DNA of 64,000 nt from JAWKRB01 sp041389885 (GTDB taxonomy: Bacteria > Myxococcota_A > Polyangia > Polyangiales > Ga0077539), in NCBI GenBank assembly GCA_041389885.1, contig JAWKRB010000007.1, positions 1 to 64,000 of the forward strand, written 5' to 3'. Position 1 is the stretch's first letter. Every line of letters starts with the position of its first letter. The notes beneath the pieces are model-generated. The model made no database searches. It was not told the origin of the DNA and was given only the letters and a program-made list of their open reading frames with translations. A program made the position numbers and the translations under genes. This document shows, one piece after another, positions 47,186 to 57,163 of this stretch.

Positions 47186-48380
47186 CTACCGACGACGACG
47201 GCGTAGCCCCCACATCGCGAGGACCATCAGGCTCATCGCCGCGCCACGGTGTCGGCTCGGCGACGAGGCCCTGCAGCCGCATCCGCCCTGCACGGCCTCG
47301 GGGAGGATCTCACCCGCGTCTTCAGACGCGTCTCGCGCCCTCGCCACATCGACGACGGCGACCACGTCGCGCGGCGCGACCACGTCCACCACGTCGCGCG
47401 GCGCGACCACGTCCACCACGTCGCGCGGCGCGACCACGTCGCGAGGCGCCACCACGTCCACCGCGGGCGGCACGTCGCGCACCACGGGAACATCCCGCGG
47501 CGGCGTCCCCGCGTCGGGCGGCGTCGTCGGGTGCGGGCACTGGCTCCTGTGCTCCCCGGGGATCGACGGAATGCCCGAGGACGGACGGCCGCACGAGGTG
47601 CAGATCCCGCTCCTCGCGGGGTACGCGAGGGCGATGCCGGTGTAGCGCGCGCTGGTGAGGGGTAGCGCGCGTAGCCCCAGACGAGCTCCTGGTAGGGATA
47701 GTTCCCGCGCACCTGCGCCGAGCTCACGCCGGGGTCCTGAATCCCCTGCGGTCGGCGGCGTACATCGGGTTGTTGGGGTTGTTCGAGAACGCGAAGCCGT
47801 TGTAGCCCCAGGTCGCGAAGTACCAGTGCTCGATGATGTCGGGGTTGTTGCTCCCGACGCAGGGCGACGCGCGCCACTTGTCCGCGAGGATCGCCGCGCC
47901 CACGCTGACGTTGTACGCCGCCGACGACGCCACGCGGTTCGGGTCATACGCGCTGGTCTCGCCGCGGCGCATCCCGCTGGTCACCTGCGCGATGCCGTAG
48001 CCGCAGTCGAAGGAGATCACCGTCTGCTGGTCGGTGCAGAACTGCCGCCACGACGACTCGGTGAGGTAGATCGCCTTGAGCAGCACACACGGGAACGACG
48101 CCGGCACCGTGTCGCGCGCGCCGCTGCCGCCGCACCACCCCGCGCCCGAGCCGAAGGTGTCTCGCCCGCCGAAGTTCCACCCCAGCGTGCCGTACGCGCG
48201 CGGCCCCGCGGCGACGCGGTCGAAGAGCGTCGACATCTCCGAGACCGTCGGGTTCGAGCCCCGCGCGGGGAGCACCCTGCACATCGTGCAAGGCGGGCAC
48301 GAGCTGCGCGTGGTGCACTGCGCCTGCACGGTCGGCGCCGCGAGGAGCGCCGCCGCGGCGAGCGTGATCCAGCGCACCAT
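47186..48380 (-). CDS. Lysozyme/transglycosylase-like protein with MYXO-CTERM tail, frameshifted
   Basis: Secreted protein of about 398 residues after repair: signal peptide (ITLAAAALLAAPTVQAQ), a Cys-rich start (CTTRSSCPPCTMC), a catalytic-like domain with LLKAIYLTESSWRQFC and FDCGYGIAQVTSGMRRGE (Glu as in SLT/lysozyme folds), then a Pro/Val/Asp repeat linker and GGCGCRASSPS, a hydrophobic helix and RRRRR. Frame changes at about 47738 and 47650 separate these parts. Peptidoglycan cleavage is inferred. The linker DNA at 47368 has 27-bp repeats. ATG 48378-48380 overlaps the upstream gene's stop by one base. Confidence 0.7.
47358..47460 (-). repeat. 27-bp tandem repeats inside a protein linker
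   Basis: Exact units at 47368-47394 and 47395-47421, a partial third to 47439, then diverged sequence. On the minus strand they encode a (DVVAPRDVV)-type linker before the MYXO-CTERM tail. Such repeats can change copy number by slippage. Confidence 0.8.
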
Positions 48381-49495
48381 CAGCGCGCCTCCGTGAAGCC
48401 GAGCACCACCCGCACCTCGCCGTCGCCCCCGGCGAGGGCCTCGCCCGCGCCCGTGGGCAGGTGCACCAGCGCGGGGGCCTCGCGCGCAGAGTCCGTGTGC
48501 CGCAGCGCGATCCAGTCGCCGTAGCGCGCCAGCGCGGCGTCGCTCCCCTCGCCCAGAGGCGCCACGCGCCCCGGCGCGCCGCCGCCCGCGGGGATCACCC
48601 CGAGGCCGTGATCCCCCGGCAGCGAGAGCGCCACGCGCCCGTCGCCGAGCGCGAAGGGCATGAGGTGGTCGCTCTCGCCCTGCCACTTCGTGCTTATCTC
48701 GCTGTCTCGCAGCGAGATCGCGCGCACCGCCCACGCCGACGGGCCCTCGGCCTGGGCGAAGAGCACCTCGCCCCGCGCGGCGTCGTACGAGAAGTCGCGC
48801 GCGAGGTGGAGCCCCTCGCGGAGCACACGGGTCACCCCCCGCGCGGCGTCGAGCACGCGCAGGGTCGCGCGCTGGTCGTCGAGGTGGAGCACCAGGGCCT
48901 CGTCGCCGTCGAGGGCGCAGGCGAGGAACGCGATCTGCCCCGCGCCCTCCCACACCGTGCGCGAGGCGCCTGTGCTCGGGTCCACGGCGTCGATGCGCAG
49001 CGGGTCACGGCGCTCGCGGAGCTGACGGTCGACGAGCTCGATGGGGTCTCCGTCGGAGCCGCGCTGCACGAGCACCAGGCCCCCGCGCGTCACCAGCGGG
49101 CGCGAGGCGTTGGTCACGCCGTCGAGCGCCTGCCGGGCGCCGCCCTCGTCGACGAAGAAGAGCGCGCTGTCGTAGGTGCTCGCGCGCGTCGAGGGGCGCT
49201 GCTGCGCGACCACGGCGACGAGGGGGTGCTCGCCGCCCCGCACGACGACGCCCTGGCGCGCGCCGCCCACGGCGTGGGGCACGCGGCCCAGCGCCCGGCT
49301 GCGCCCGCCCCGGCGGAGCACCACGAGGCTCCCGTCGCCGTCGGCGGGACCTTCGAGGAGCGCGAGCTCGGGCGCGTCGGGGCGCGACACCGCGGGCGTC
49401 GGGGTGACCCCGGGAGAGGTGTTGCCGAAGGCCCACGCGAGCGGCGCGCACACCGCCAGGATCGCCGCCACCGTCACCGCGGATCGTTCACGCAT
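48380..49495 (-). CDS. Secreted beta-propeller-like protein
   Basis: Protein of 371 residues with a signal peptide (MRERSAVTVAAILAVCAPLAWA). The mature part shows six or so blade-like segments, such as GGEHPLVAVVAQQRPS, TRGGLVLVQRGSDGDPIELVDRQ and ALDGDEALVLHLDD, in the style of TolB/WD40-type propellers. No enzyme motif. It overlaps the lysozyme-like gene by one base and is probably cotranscribed with it. Confidence 0.6.
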   Translation of the reverse strand: MRERSAVTVAAILAVCAPLAWAFGNTSPGVTPTPAVSRPDAPELALLEGPADGDGSLVVLRRGGRSRALGRVPHAVGGARQGVVVRGGEHPLVAVVAQQRPSTRASTYDSALFFVDEGGARQALDGVTNASRPLVTRGGLVLVQRGSDGDPIELVDRQLRERRDPLRIDAVDPSTGASRTVWEGAGQIAFLACALDGDEALVLHLDDQRATLRVLDAARGVTRVLREGLHLARDFSYDAARGEVLFAQAEGPSAWAVRAISLRDSEISTKWQGESDHLMPFALGDGRVALSLPGDHGLGVIPAGGGAPGRVAPLGEGSDAALARYGDWIALRHTDSAREAPALVHLPTGAGEALAGGDGEVRVVLGFTEAR

Positions 49496-49562
49496 CGCGC
49501 GAGTCTATCTCTCTCGCGCACCTCGACGCGACGGCCGCGCGGCCCCTACCGTCGGCGGTGAC

Positions 49563-51326
49563 ATGGGAAGGCTCCGCTCGCTCCTCGCGCACCCCCGCGC
49601 GCCCCTCTTCGCCGCGCTGCTCGCGCTGCTGCTGCTCTCGCCGGCGCTGAGCGCGGGCTACCTCCTCGACGACTACACCTTTCAGCTCACGCTGCACCCC
49701 AGCTCCCAAGCCAGCGGCCTCGGCCGCCCCGGCTGGGACCTCTTCAACTTCGAGACCGGCGACCCTGCGCACTTCGCCGCCGCGCGCTCGCATGGGATCT
49801 GGCCCTGGTGGGTCGCCCCGAACTTTCGCCTCGCGTTCTTTCGCCCGCTCTCGTCGAGCCTCCACGCCTGGGAGTTTCGACACCTCGGGCGCATGCCCTG
49901 GGCGCAGCACCTGCACAGCCTGCTCTGGTACGCGGCGCTGGTGATGGTCGTCGGCGCCGCGCAGCGAAGGATCCTCGGCGCGGGGCTCGTCTCGGGGGTC
50001 GCGGTGGCGATGTACGCGATCGACGACGCGCACGTGCTCCCCGCGCTCTGGATCACCCACCGCAACGCCCTCCTCGCCCTCACCCTGGGCTTCGCCGCGG
50101 TGCTCCTCTGGGACCGCCGCGCGCGCCCCCACGAGGGCGGGCGCGTGCCTTCGTTCGTGACGGGCCCTGCCCTCTTCGCGGCGGCCCTCGCGGCGGGCGA
50201 GGCGGCCTTCGGCGCCCTCGCGTGGATCGTCGCCCACGCGCTGCTCCTCGACCCGCGCCCCCGCGCGACCCGCGCGCGGGAGTTCGCGCCCTTCGTCGCG
50301 GTCTCGGCGGTGTGGTTCGCGCTCTACCGGGGCCTCGGGTACGGCGCCGCGGGCGGGGGCTTCTACCTCGATCCGCTGAGACAGCCCGGGGAGTTCCTCG
50401 GCGCGCTGTTGACGCGCATGCCTCTGCTGCTCGCCTCGCAGTTCGCGCTCCCCCCCGCGGACCTCTGGATGCAGCAGCCCCTCCGCGTGCAGGTCATCGC
50501 CTCGATGGTCGCGTACGCGGTGCTGGTCCTCGGCGCGCTCTGGCTCCGCCGCACGCTGCGCGGCGACCCCCGCGTGCCCTTCCTCCTGACGGGAACGATC
50601 CTGAGCCTCGTCCCGGTCTGCGCGACCTGGCCCAGCGACCGGCTGCTCCTCGCGTCGGGCTTCGGCGCCTTCAGCCTCCTCGCGCTGGCGGTGACCCACG
50701 CGAAGGCGTCCCGCGCGCTGATCCTCACCGTCCTCGCGGTGCACGGGGCGCTCGCCGGGGCGCTCACGCCGCTCAAGGTCTTCGCGGTGCAGGGCATGTT
50801 CGGCGGCATCGTGACCCGCGCGGCCGACACCCTCCCCCTCGGCGCGGGCGCGGAGCGCGCCGAGGTCCTCGCGCTCACCGCCCCCGACCTGCTCACGCCG
50901 CTGTACGCCAGCTCGGTCCATGTGGTGAGCCGCGGGCACGCGCCCCCGCTCGCGCTTCGCACACTCTCGGTGCACGTCGAGGGCGAGCTCACCGCGCGCC
51001 GCGTCGACGCGCACACGCTGGAGCTCACGCTCTCTCGGGGCTTTCTCCACGACGCGATGAGCCAGACCATGCGCGGCGCCCCGTGGAACTTTCGCCCGAA
51101 CGAGGCGATCGACGCGGGCACGATGCGCGCGACCCCGACGGCCCTCACCGACGATGGGCGACCGCGCACCGTGCGCTTCGAGTTCTCTCGCGCCCTCGAA
51201 GACCCCGCCCTGCGCTGGGTGCGCTGGGAGGGCGCGGGCTTCGTGCCGTGGACGCCGCCGCCCGTGGGCGCGAGCGTGACCCTCGCGCCCATCGACCTCG
51301 GGCGCGCGATGTCAGGCTCGCCCTGA
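49563..51326 (+). CDS. Polytopic membrane protein, GT-C glycosyltransferase-like
   Basis: Protein of 587 residues with about 9-10 hydrophobic helices in the first 400 and a soluble C-terminal domain of about 180. An early acidic pair after the first helix (SAGYLLDDYTFQLTL) resembles the Asp/Glu of GT-C glycosyltransferases such as the dolichyl-phosphate-mannose families. Other helices include GLVSGVAVAMYAIDDAHVLP and GTILSLVPVCATWPSDRLLL. Substrate unknown. ATG 49563 is supported by the following signal-anchor helix. Antisense long frames are shadows. Confidence 0.6.
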   Translation: MGRLRSLLAHPRAPLFAALLALLLLSPALSAGYLLDDYTFQLTLHPSSQASGLGRPGWDLFNFETGDPAHFAAARSHGIWPWWVAPNFRLAFFRPLSSSLHAWEFRHLGRMPWAQHLHSLLWYAALVMVVGAAQRRILGAGLVSGVAVAMYAIDDAHVLPALWITHRNALLALTLGFAAVLLWDRRARPHEGGRVPSFVTGPALFAAALAAGEAAFGALAWIVAHALLLDPRPRATRAREFAPFVAVSAVWFALYRGLGYGAAGGGFYLDPLRQPGEFLGALLTRMPLLLASQFALPPADLWMQQPLRVQVIASMVAYAVLVLGALWLRRTLRGDPRVPFLLTGTILSLVPVCATWPSDRLLLASGFGAFSLLALAVTHAKASRALILTVLAVHGALAGALTPLKVFAVQGMFGGIVTRAADTLPLGAGAERAEVLALTAPDLLTPLYASSVHVVSRGHAPPLALRTLSVHVEGELTARRVDAHTLELTLSRGFLHDAMSQTMRGAPWNFRPNEAIDAGTMRATPTALTDDGRPRTVRFEFSRALEDPALRWVRWEGAGFVPWTPPPVGASVTLAPIDLGRAMSGSP

Positions 51327-51329
51327 GCG

Positions 51330-54300
51330 TCAGACCCTCGGGACCTCGCCGATGCGCAGCATTCTCTCAAGCCAGAGGTTCGAGAGGCGCTCCTGCATCC
51401 CGCCCTGCCGCAGCCGGTCATTCAAGAACGGAAAGTCCACGCAGTCGAGCTCCTGATCCTGGTTGAAGCAGGTGAAGACGATGCTGGCCTTGCCGGTCTT
51501 GGGGTCGACGTGGCGCTGGAGGCACTGCGCGCAGATCTCCTTCATCATGCACTGCATGGGGGAGTTGATGCTGCCGATGGCGACGTGGTCCTCGCGCACG
51601 TGGGGCTTGAGCACCTCGTAGCGGGCGCGCTGCACCGCGGCCATCATCCGGTCGCTGCCGATCACGATCATGCGCGTGCAGTCGCGGAGCGCGACGCGCT
51701 GCGGCCCGAGCGCGCCGTCGGCGAAGGCGATCATCGCCTGCAGGATGTTCCCGACGTAGCTCACGTCTTGCAGCCTGCGCGGCTTCACCGCGGGGGCGAT
51801 GTCGGTGGCCCACACGACCTGGTCGGCGCTGGCCTCGATGTCTTCCATGCGAAAGACGTCTTCGGGGTTGCGGTAGCCCGCGAAGTACAGCACCTCGCAG
51901 CCGTTCGCGCGCAGCGCGCGGCCGATCGAGAAGAGCACCGCGTTGCCGAGGCCGCCGCCCACGAGCAGCACCTTCTCGTTCTTCGGAATCTCCGTCGGCG
52001 CCCCCGTCGGACCCATCACCACCACGGGCTCGCCGGGCTTGAGCACGGCCATGAGCTTCGAGCTCGCGCCCATCTCCAGGCCGATCATCGAGAGCAGGCC
52101 CTTCTCGGGGTCAGTCCACGCGCCGGTGAGCGCCAGGCCCTCCATGACCAGGCGGGTGCCTTCGACCATTGGCGCGCAGCGCTCGTAGTTCTGAAAGCGG
52201 TAGAACTGCCCGGGGTTGAACTTTCGCGCCGCCGCGGGGGCCTTCACGATCACCTCGACGATGGTGGGCGTGAGGCGCCTGACCTCGTGCACCGTCGCGA
52301 TGAGCTCGCGGTCGAGGTGCGCCTTGAAGCTCTGCCACGCCGCGTCGCGCGCGGGCTGCCCCTCGGGGGTGAGCGCGGCGGTCTCGTCGTCGAAGAGCCG
52401 CGAGACGAAGGGAAATCCGTCCTTGGCGCTCGCCATGGCCTTCACCACCGAGCCCGCGTACACGGGGTGGTTGTCGCCATAGAAGCTCACCAGCTGCCCC
52501 TTCGGACCCACGTGGCTGGTGAAGAAGCCCTTGGGGTCGGGGTGGACCTCCCACGCGCCCGACTCACCCCGCGCCGCGCGGTGCATCGCGAAGGCGCGGG
52601 TCTTCGGGTCCATCGCGAACACGCCGGGGAACTCGCGCTGGTAGGTCACGTTGGGCGAGGTGCCCGCGGCGATGCACACGGTACGCGCCGGGAGCTCGAT
52701 CACGTCTCCGGTGCCCACGAGCTTTCCGTCGCGCATTTCCATACGCTCGAAGCGCATCGCGCGCACGGCGCCGTACTCATCGGGGATGGCCTCCTTGGGC
52801 GAGATCCGCTCGATGAAGCGCACGCCCTCTTCGAGGGCCTTCTCGACCTCTTCGTGGTTGAGGCGATACGCGGGGGAGTCGTTGAGCGAGCGGCGGTACG
52901 CCAGGCTCACGCCGCCCCAGCGGTCGAGGAGCTCGTTGAAGCGCGGCGCCCGGCCCTCGGCCTGCGCCCGCGCGCGCTCGTCGCGCACCGCGCGCCCGTG
53001 CTCCAGGGCCTCGTCGAGGATCGCGCGCTCTTCGGGGTTGTACCCCCGCAGCGCGACGGCCTCGCCGAGCTCGGCGCACAGGGTCTCGTGGCGCTCGAGC
53101 ACCTTCTCGACCTGCACGACGTAGTACGCGCGCAGCTCGGTGGCCGTGTCGATCGCGGTGAGCCCGCCGCCGATGACCACCGCGGGCAGGCGCACCGGGA
53201 GGTTGGCGAGGGAGCTGCGCTTGTAGGCGCCCGTGAGCTGCAGGGCCATGAGGAAGTCAGACGCCTGACGGATCCCGCGAATGAGCCCGTTGGGGATGTC
53301 GACCAGCGTCGGCTTGCCCGCGCCCGCGGCGATGGCGACGTGGTGAAAGCCCATGTTCCACGCGTCGTCGAGGTCGAGGGTGCCGCCGAAGCGCACGCCG
53401 CCGTAGATCGCGAGGTTCGCCCGCCGCGCGAGGGTGAGGTAGACGAGGGTGAGAAAGTTCTTGTCCCAGCGAACGGTGATCCCGTACTCGCTCACGCCGC
53501 CGAAGCCGAGGAGCACGCGCTGGTCGAGCTCGACCATGAGCGCTTCGATGCGCTCGACGGGGCCCTGCACCAGCGCCTCGGGGAGCGGCTCGATCTTGAG
53601 CCCGTCGACCCCGACCACGCCGAAGCCCTCGTTCGCGAGGTGCTGCGCGAGGGTGTACCCCGCGGGACCCATGCCCACGATCAGCACGTTGTGCCCGGTG
53701 TACGCCCGCGCCACGGGGCGGCCCTGGCGCAGCGGGTTCCAGCGGGTGAGCAGGTCGTAGACCTCGAAGCCCCAGCGGAGATTCAGCACATCGGTGAGGA
53801 TCGACGTCTCGATCTGCGGAATGTTCACCGGCTCCTGCTTCTGATAGATGCAGGCCTTCATGCAGTCATTGCAGATGCGATGACCCGTGCCCGGGCACAT
53901 GGGATTGTCGACCATGACCACCGCGAGGGCGCCCACCGACTCGCCGCGACCCTTGAGAAAGTGCGCCTCGGAGATCTTCTCCTCGAGGGGGCACCCCGCC
54001 AGCGGGACCCCGATGGCGTTGGGCTTGAGCGAGCCGTCCTTGTTGCGCAGACCCTTGGAGCAGGAGTCTTTGTTCCGGTCGTGGCAATAGATGCAGTAGT
54101 CGACCTCTGAGAGCACCTCGCGCTGCGCCATGCGACGGTCGGTGAGCCCGAAGCCGTCGCGCTCGCGGAGGTGGTGCGCCCCGACGAGGGCCTCGGGGAG
54201 CTCGGGCCGCGGGCGACGCAGCGGGACGAGGTTCTGAAAATCGAGGGTCCTGGGCAGGCGCAGCGAGACCCAGTGGTGGTCGTAGTCCGAGTCGACCATG

Positions 54301-55055
54301 CGCAGCAGGCACCAGCGGTCGATCACGTCGAGGGCCGCGGCGCAGGTCTGCGCGGCCTCGGCATCACCCTCGACGGACGCGGGGAGCGCGGCGCCCAGGC
54401 GCTCGCGGAGCTTCTCGGCGAGGGCCGACGCGCGGGCGAGGTCGTCGGGGGTGCTCTCGACGCCGCCGCGGGCGAGGGCCTTGCGAAAGAGGTCCTCGGC
54501 GCGCACGAGGGGGAGCACGGCCTCGGCGACGGCGAGCTCGTCGTTCCACTGGTCGGGGGCGCCGGTGGCGGCGCTGAGCACGGCGCGGGCGTCGCGGTCG
54601 AGCTCGGCGCGCTGGGCCGCGTCGAGGGCCTCGATCTCGGCGCGCTTGCGGCGGGCGGTGCGCTTCTTCACGAACTCGCGCTTGAAGGCCAGCACCGCGC
54701 TCTCGGTCGTCACCGTGGCGCGCAGGGCCGCGCGGTCGTCGTCGATGCCGAAGAGCCGACCGAGAAATTCTCCCACCGCGGGCGCGACGGAGATCAGGGC
54801 CTCGGAGACCTCTTCGGGGCTCATCCCCTCGGCGCCGCGGTCGCGGTAGCGAAGGTAGGCCTCCCACTGGGCCTCGGTGACCGTCGCGCGCGCGTGCGAC
54901 TCGAAGACCGTGAGCAGCCGCGCGAGGGCCGCGGGGTCGCGGAGGTCGGCGTAGGAGAAGCCGTCGATCCCGAGGGTCAGCGTCGGGCGCGGGGCGTCCG
55001 AGGCGGGGAGCGTGGCGTCGGAGAGGTCGGCGGTGAAGGCGGTGTGCGTGGTCAT
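51330..55055 (-). CDS. Fused NfnB/NfnA-like (GltD- plus PyrK-type) flavoprotein
   Basis: Protein of 1241 residues. The N-terminal 300 residues are helical and not recognised. FeS-type Cys are at about 321 (YCIYCHDRNKDSCSKG) and 392 (HRICNDCMKACIYQKQEPVNIP), as in GltD/NfnB. Two Rossmann segments of a GltD-like flavoprotein lie at about 455 (VLIVGMGPAGYTLAQHL) and 625 (AVVIGGGLTAIDTATEL). A PyrK-like ferredoxin-reductase domain lies at about 930-1200 (NPGQFYRFQNY, VLLVGGGLGNAVLFS), with 2Fe-2S-type Cys at about 1168 (CMMKEICAQCLQ) and CFNQDQELDC. The order matches NfnB then NfnA in one chain, so NADPH/NADH/ferredoxin electron bifurcation is a possible role; the partner is unproven. ATG 55053-55055. 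Confidence 0.78.
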   Translation of the reverse strand: MTTHTAFTADLSDATLPASDAPRPTLTLGIDGFSYADLRDPAALARLLTVFESHARATVTEAQWEAYLRYRDRGAEGMSPEEVSEALISVAPAVGEFLGRLFGIDDDRAALRATVTTESAVLAFKREFVKKRTARRKRAEIEALDAAQRAELDRDARAVLSAATGAPDQWNDELAVAEAVLPLVRAEDLFRKALARGGVESTPDDLARASALAEKLRERLGAALPASVEGDAEAAQTCAAALDVIDRWCLLRMVDSDYDHHWVSLRLPRTLDFQNLVPLRRPRPELPEALVGAHHLRERDGFGLTDRRMAQREVLSEVDYCIYCHDRNKDSCSKGLRNKDGSLKPNAIGVPLAGCPLEEKISEAHFLKGRGESVGALAVVMVDNPMCPGTGHRICNDCMKACIYQKQEPVNIPQIETSILTDVLNLRWGFEVYDLLTRWNPLRQGRPVARAYTGHNVLIVGMGPAGYTLAQHLANEGFGVVGVDGLKIEPLPEALVQGPVERIEALMVELDQRVLLGFGGVSEYGITVRWDKNFLTLVYLTLARRANLAIYGGVRFGGTLDLDDAWNMGFHHVAIAAGAGKPTLVDIPNGLIRGIRQASDFLMALQLTGAYKRSSLANLPVRLPAVVIGGGLTAIDTATELRAYYVVQVEKVLERHETLCAELGEAVALRGYNPEERAILDEALEHGRAVRDERARAQAEGRAPRFNELLDRWGGVSLAYRRSLNDSPAYRLNHEEVEKALEEGVRFIERISPKEAIPDEYGAVRAMRFERMEMRDGKLVGTGDVIELPARTVCIAAGTSPNVTYQREFPGVFAMDPKTRAFAMHRAARGESGAWEVHPDPKGFFTSHVGPKGQLVSFYGDNHPVYAGSVVKAMASAKDGFPFVSRLFDDETAALTPEGQPARDAAWQSFKAHLDRELIATVHEVRRLTPTIVEVIVKAPAAARKFNPGQFYRFQNYERCAPMVEGTRLVMEGLALTGAWTDPEKGLLSMIGLEMGASSKLMAVLKPGEPVVVMGPTGAPTEIPKNEKVLLVGGGLGNAVLFSIGRALRANGCEVLYFAGYRNPEDVFRMEDIEASADQVVWATDIAPAVKPRRLQDVSYVGNILQAMIAFADGALGPQRVALRDCTRMIVIGSDRMMAAVQRARYEVLKPHVREDHVAIGSINSPMQCMMKEICAQCLQRHVDPKTGKASIVFTCFNQDQELDCVDFPFLNDRLRQGGMQERLSNLWLERMLRIGEVPRV

Positions 55056-55202
55056 GGAGCGTCCGGATTCGTGTGGCCCGCGGCGGAGATGGCAACGGCT
55101 GCCGCGGGCGCGCTCTAACACACTCCGAGCCGGCGTTGGGACGCAGGGCGCACACACCCCGCCCCGGCGCGGCCCCCGTTCGCCCGCGACGCGCCGGCGG
55201 GC

Positions 55203-55634
55203 TCAGCCCTGGCGCAGCATCGGCTCCAGCGCCGCGCGAATCGCCTCGGGCAGCGGCGCCGGTCGCCGGCTCGCCCGGTCGACGAACACATGCACGAAGT
55301 GCCCGAAGGCGCAGAGGGTCTCGTCCCGAAAGATCCCGAGCTCGTAGCGCACGCTGCTGCGCCCCAGCTTCGCCACCCGCAGCCCCGCGTCGAGGGTCTC
55401 GGGGTACGTGGCCGGCGCGACGTAGCGACATCCCGACTCGACGCAGAGTCCGATCACCGGGCTCGTCGCGGGGTCGAGGCCCGCGGCGGTGAGCACGCGA
55501 TTGATGACCGTGTCGAAGTACGCGTAATAGACCACGTTGTTGACGTGTCCGTAGACGTCGTTGTCGGCCCAGCGCGTCTCGATACGGTCGAAGTGAGCAT
55601 AGCCGTCGCGGGTCGGCAGCGCCTCGTCTCTCAT
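55203..55634 (-). CDS. Acyl-CoA thioesterase (hotdog, YbgC/4HBT family)
   Basis: Protein of 143 residues with the 4HBT fold: IETRWADNDVYGHVNNVVYYAYFDT carries the catalytic Asp and the helix start, then SRFVAPATYPETLDAGLRV-type strands and GIFRDETLCAFGHFVHVFVD. It hydrolyses acyl-CoA thioesters; substrate unknown. ATG 55632-55634 overlaps the dehydrogenase stop (ATGA), so the two are probably one operon. Confidence 0.85.
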   Translation of the reverse strand: MRDEALPTRDGYAHFDRIETRWADNDVYGHVNNVVYYAYFDTVINRVLTAAGLDPATSPVIGLCVESGCRYVAPATYPETLDAGLRVAKLGRSSVRYELGIFRDETLCAFGHFVHVFVDRASRRPAPLPEAIRAALEPMLRQG

Positions 55635-56947
55635 CGCGCAGGCCTCGCGTCGAGGGCGTCTCGAAACACCGCGGCGAGGTCGTCTCGGGAGGCGCGGCGG
55701 GGCGCGTTGTCGAGGAGGCGGGCCTGCACGATCGTGCCGCCGACCAACGCGTCGACGTCGCCCTCGCGATAGCCGACCGCGCGCAGGTCGATGGGCACCC
55801 TCGCGGTCTTCATCATCGCGGTCAGCGCCGACGCGAGGATGTCTCCCGCGTCTTCGGGAGAGGCGCCGCGCAGGTCCGCGCCGAGGAGCCCCGCGGCGGC
55901 GAGGTGGCGCTCGGGCGCGTGGGGCGCGGTGAAGCGAAACGCCGCGGGCGCGCCGAGCACCACCGACACGCCGTGCGGGATCATGGGCTCGTCGTGGGGA
56001 TAGCCCTCCAGGGTGAACTCGCGCACGAGCCCGGCGACGGCGTAGGCCATCGCGTGCGGGAGGTGCACCCCCGCGTTGCCGAAGGCCACCCCCGCGAGGG
56101 TGGCGGCCCACATCATCTGCTCGCGCGCTTCGAGGTCCGTCGCGTCGGCGACGGCGCGGGCGAGGTAGGTCCCGCCGAGGCGCAGGGCCTCGACGCTGCC
56201 CAGGTCGCTCCAGGGGTTGACACCCTGGCTCATGGGACGCGCGCTCGGGGTCGCGCTGCGCGAGCGCGCGGTGAAGGGCCTCGCGGTGTACGACTCGAGG
56301 GCGTGGCAGAGCACGTCAAAGCCGCTCGCGGCCACGACCGAGGCCGGGAGCGTCGCGGTCGCGTCGGGGTCGACCACGGCGCGCGCGGGGCGTAGCCAGC
56401 GCGAGGCGATGCCGGTCTTCGCGTGGAGCGCGAGCACGTCGCACACGGCGATGCCGGTGAGCTCGCTCCCGGTGCCGCTGGTGGTGGGGCAGGCGACGTG
56501 CGGCGGCAGCGCGCCAGGCACCGCGCGCCCAGCGCCCACCGGCGCGTTGACGTAGGTGAGAAAGTCCGCGGGCCAGGTCGCGTAGAGAGCGGCGGCCTTG
56601 CAGGTGTCGATCACCGAGCCGCCGCCCACGGAGACATACCCGTCGAAGCGCCCCTCGCGGGCGAAGCGGGCCGCGTCGACGAAGGAGGCGTCGGTGGGCT
56701 CGACCCGCACCTCGGCGTAGACCTCCACGTCGACGCCCGCCTCGGCGAGCGAGCGACGCGCCCGCGCGACGGGCTCGAGGCCAGCGACGACGCGGTCGGT
56801 GAACAGCGCCACGCGGCGGGCGCCGAGGCCGCGGGTGATCGCCCCCACCTCGCGCAGCGCGCCCCGGCCGAAGGTGACCTCGGCGGCGCCGAGGGTGAAG
56901 ACCCCCTCACCGCCCTCAGCGGGGAGGTACGCGTGGGCGCAGCTCAT
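55631..56947 (-). CDS. Iron-dependent dehydrogenase, hydroxyacid-oxoacid transhydrogenase-like
   Basis: Fe-ADH family protein of 438 residues. The nucleotide-binding Gly motif is SVGGGSVIDTCKAAALY, ACPTTSGTGSELTG follows, and the metal His residues are in SGFDVLCHALES and NAGVHLPHAMAYAVAGLV. PHGVSVVLGAPAAFRFTAP is close to ADHFE1/HOT proteins, which transfer hydride between 4-hydroxybutyrate and 2-oxoglutarate. Substrate assignment is by family resemblance only. ATG 56945-56947 (MSCAHAYLP) fits the family start. Confidence 0.82.
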   Translation of the reverse strand: MSCAHAYLPAEGGEGVFTLGAAEVTFGRGALREVGAITRGLGARRVALFTDRVVAGLEPVARARRSLAEAGVDVEVYAEVRVEPTDASFVDAARFAREGRFDGYVSVGGGSVIDTCKAAALYATWPADFLTYVNAPVGAGRAVPGALPPHVACPTTSGTGSELTGIAVCDVLALHAKTGIASRWLRPARAVVDPDATATLPASVVAASGFDVLCHALESYTARPFTARSRSATPSARPMSQGVNPWSDLGSVEALRLGGTYLARAVADATDLEAREQMMWAATLAGVAFGNAGVHLPHAMAYAVAGLVREFTLEGYPHDEPMIPHGVSVVLGAPAAFRFTAPHAPERHLAAAGLLGADLRGASPEDAGDILASALTAMMKTARVPIDLRAVGYREGDVDALVGGTIVQARLLDNAPRRASRDDLAAVFRDALDARPAR

Positions 56948-57163
56948 ACCCCGATGAGGGCGCGGTCGCCGCGGCCGCGTCAAGCGCGAGGTGCGAGGTG
57001 AATCCGCCCGATTCGCTCGAAGCACCCTGGCTGCACCACCGCGCCGCCCTCGAACGACCTCGCCGCGGGCGCGCTTTCCTCGTCTGAGCCGCACCGCGGC
57101 GCGGGCGGCACTCAACGCTCGAAGGCCCTCGGCGCGCCTCGACCGCCCGTGCGACGGTGCGCC

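Noticed and set aside
47358..47460. CRISPR array
   Set aside because: The 27-bp repeats are contiguous with no spacers and encode a protein linker in frame.
48461..49561. Plus-strand frame of 366 codons over the secreted propeller gene
   Set aside because: Antisense shadow; the minus strand has the signal peptide and matches the neighbouring gene coupling.
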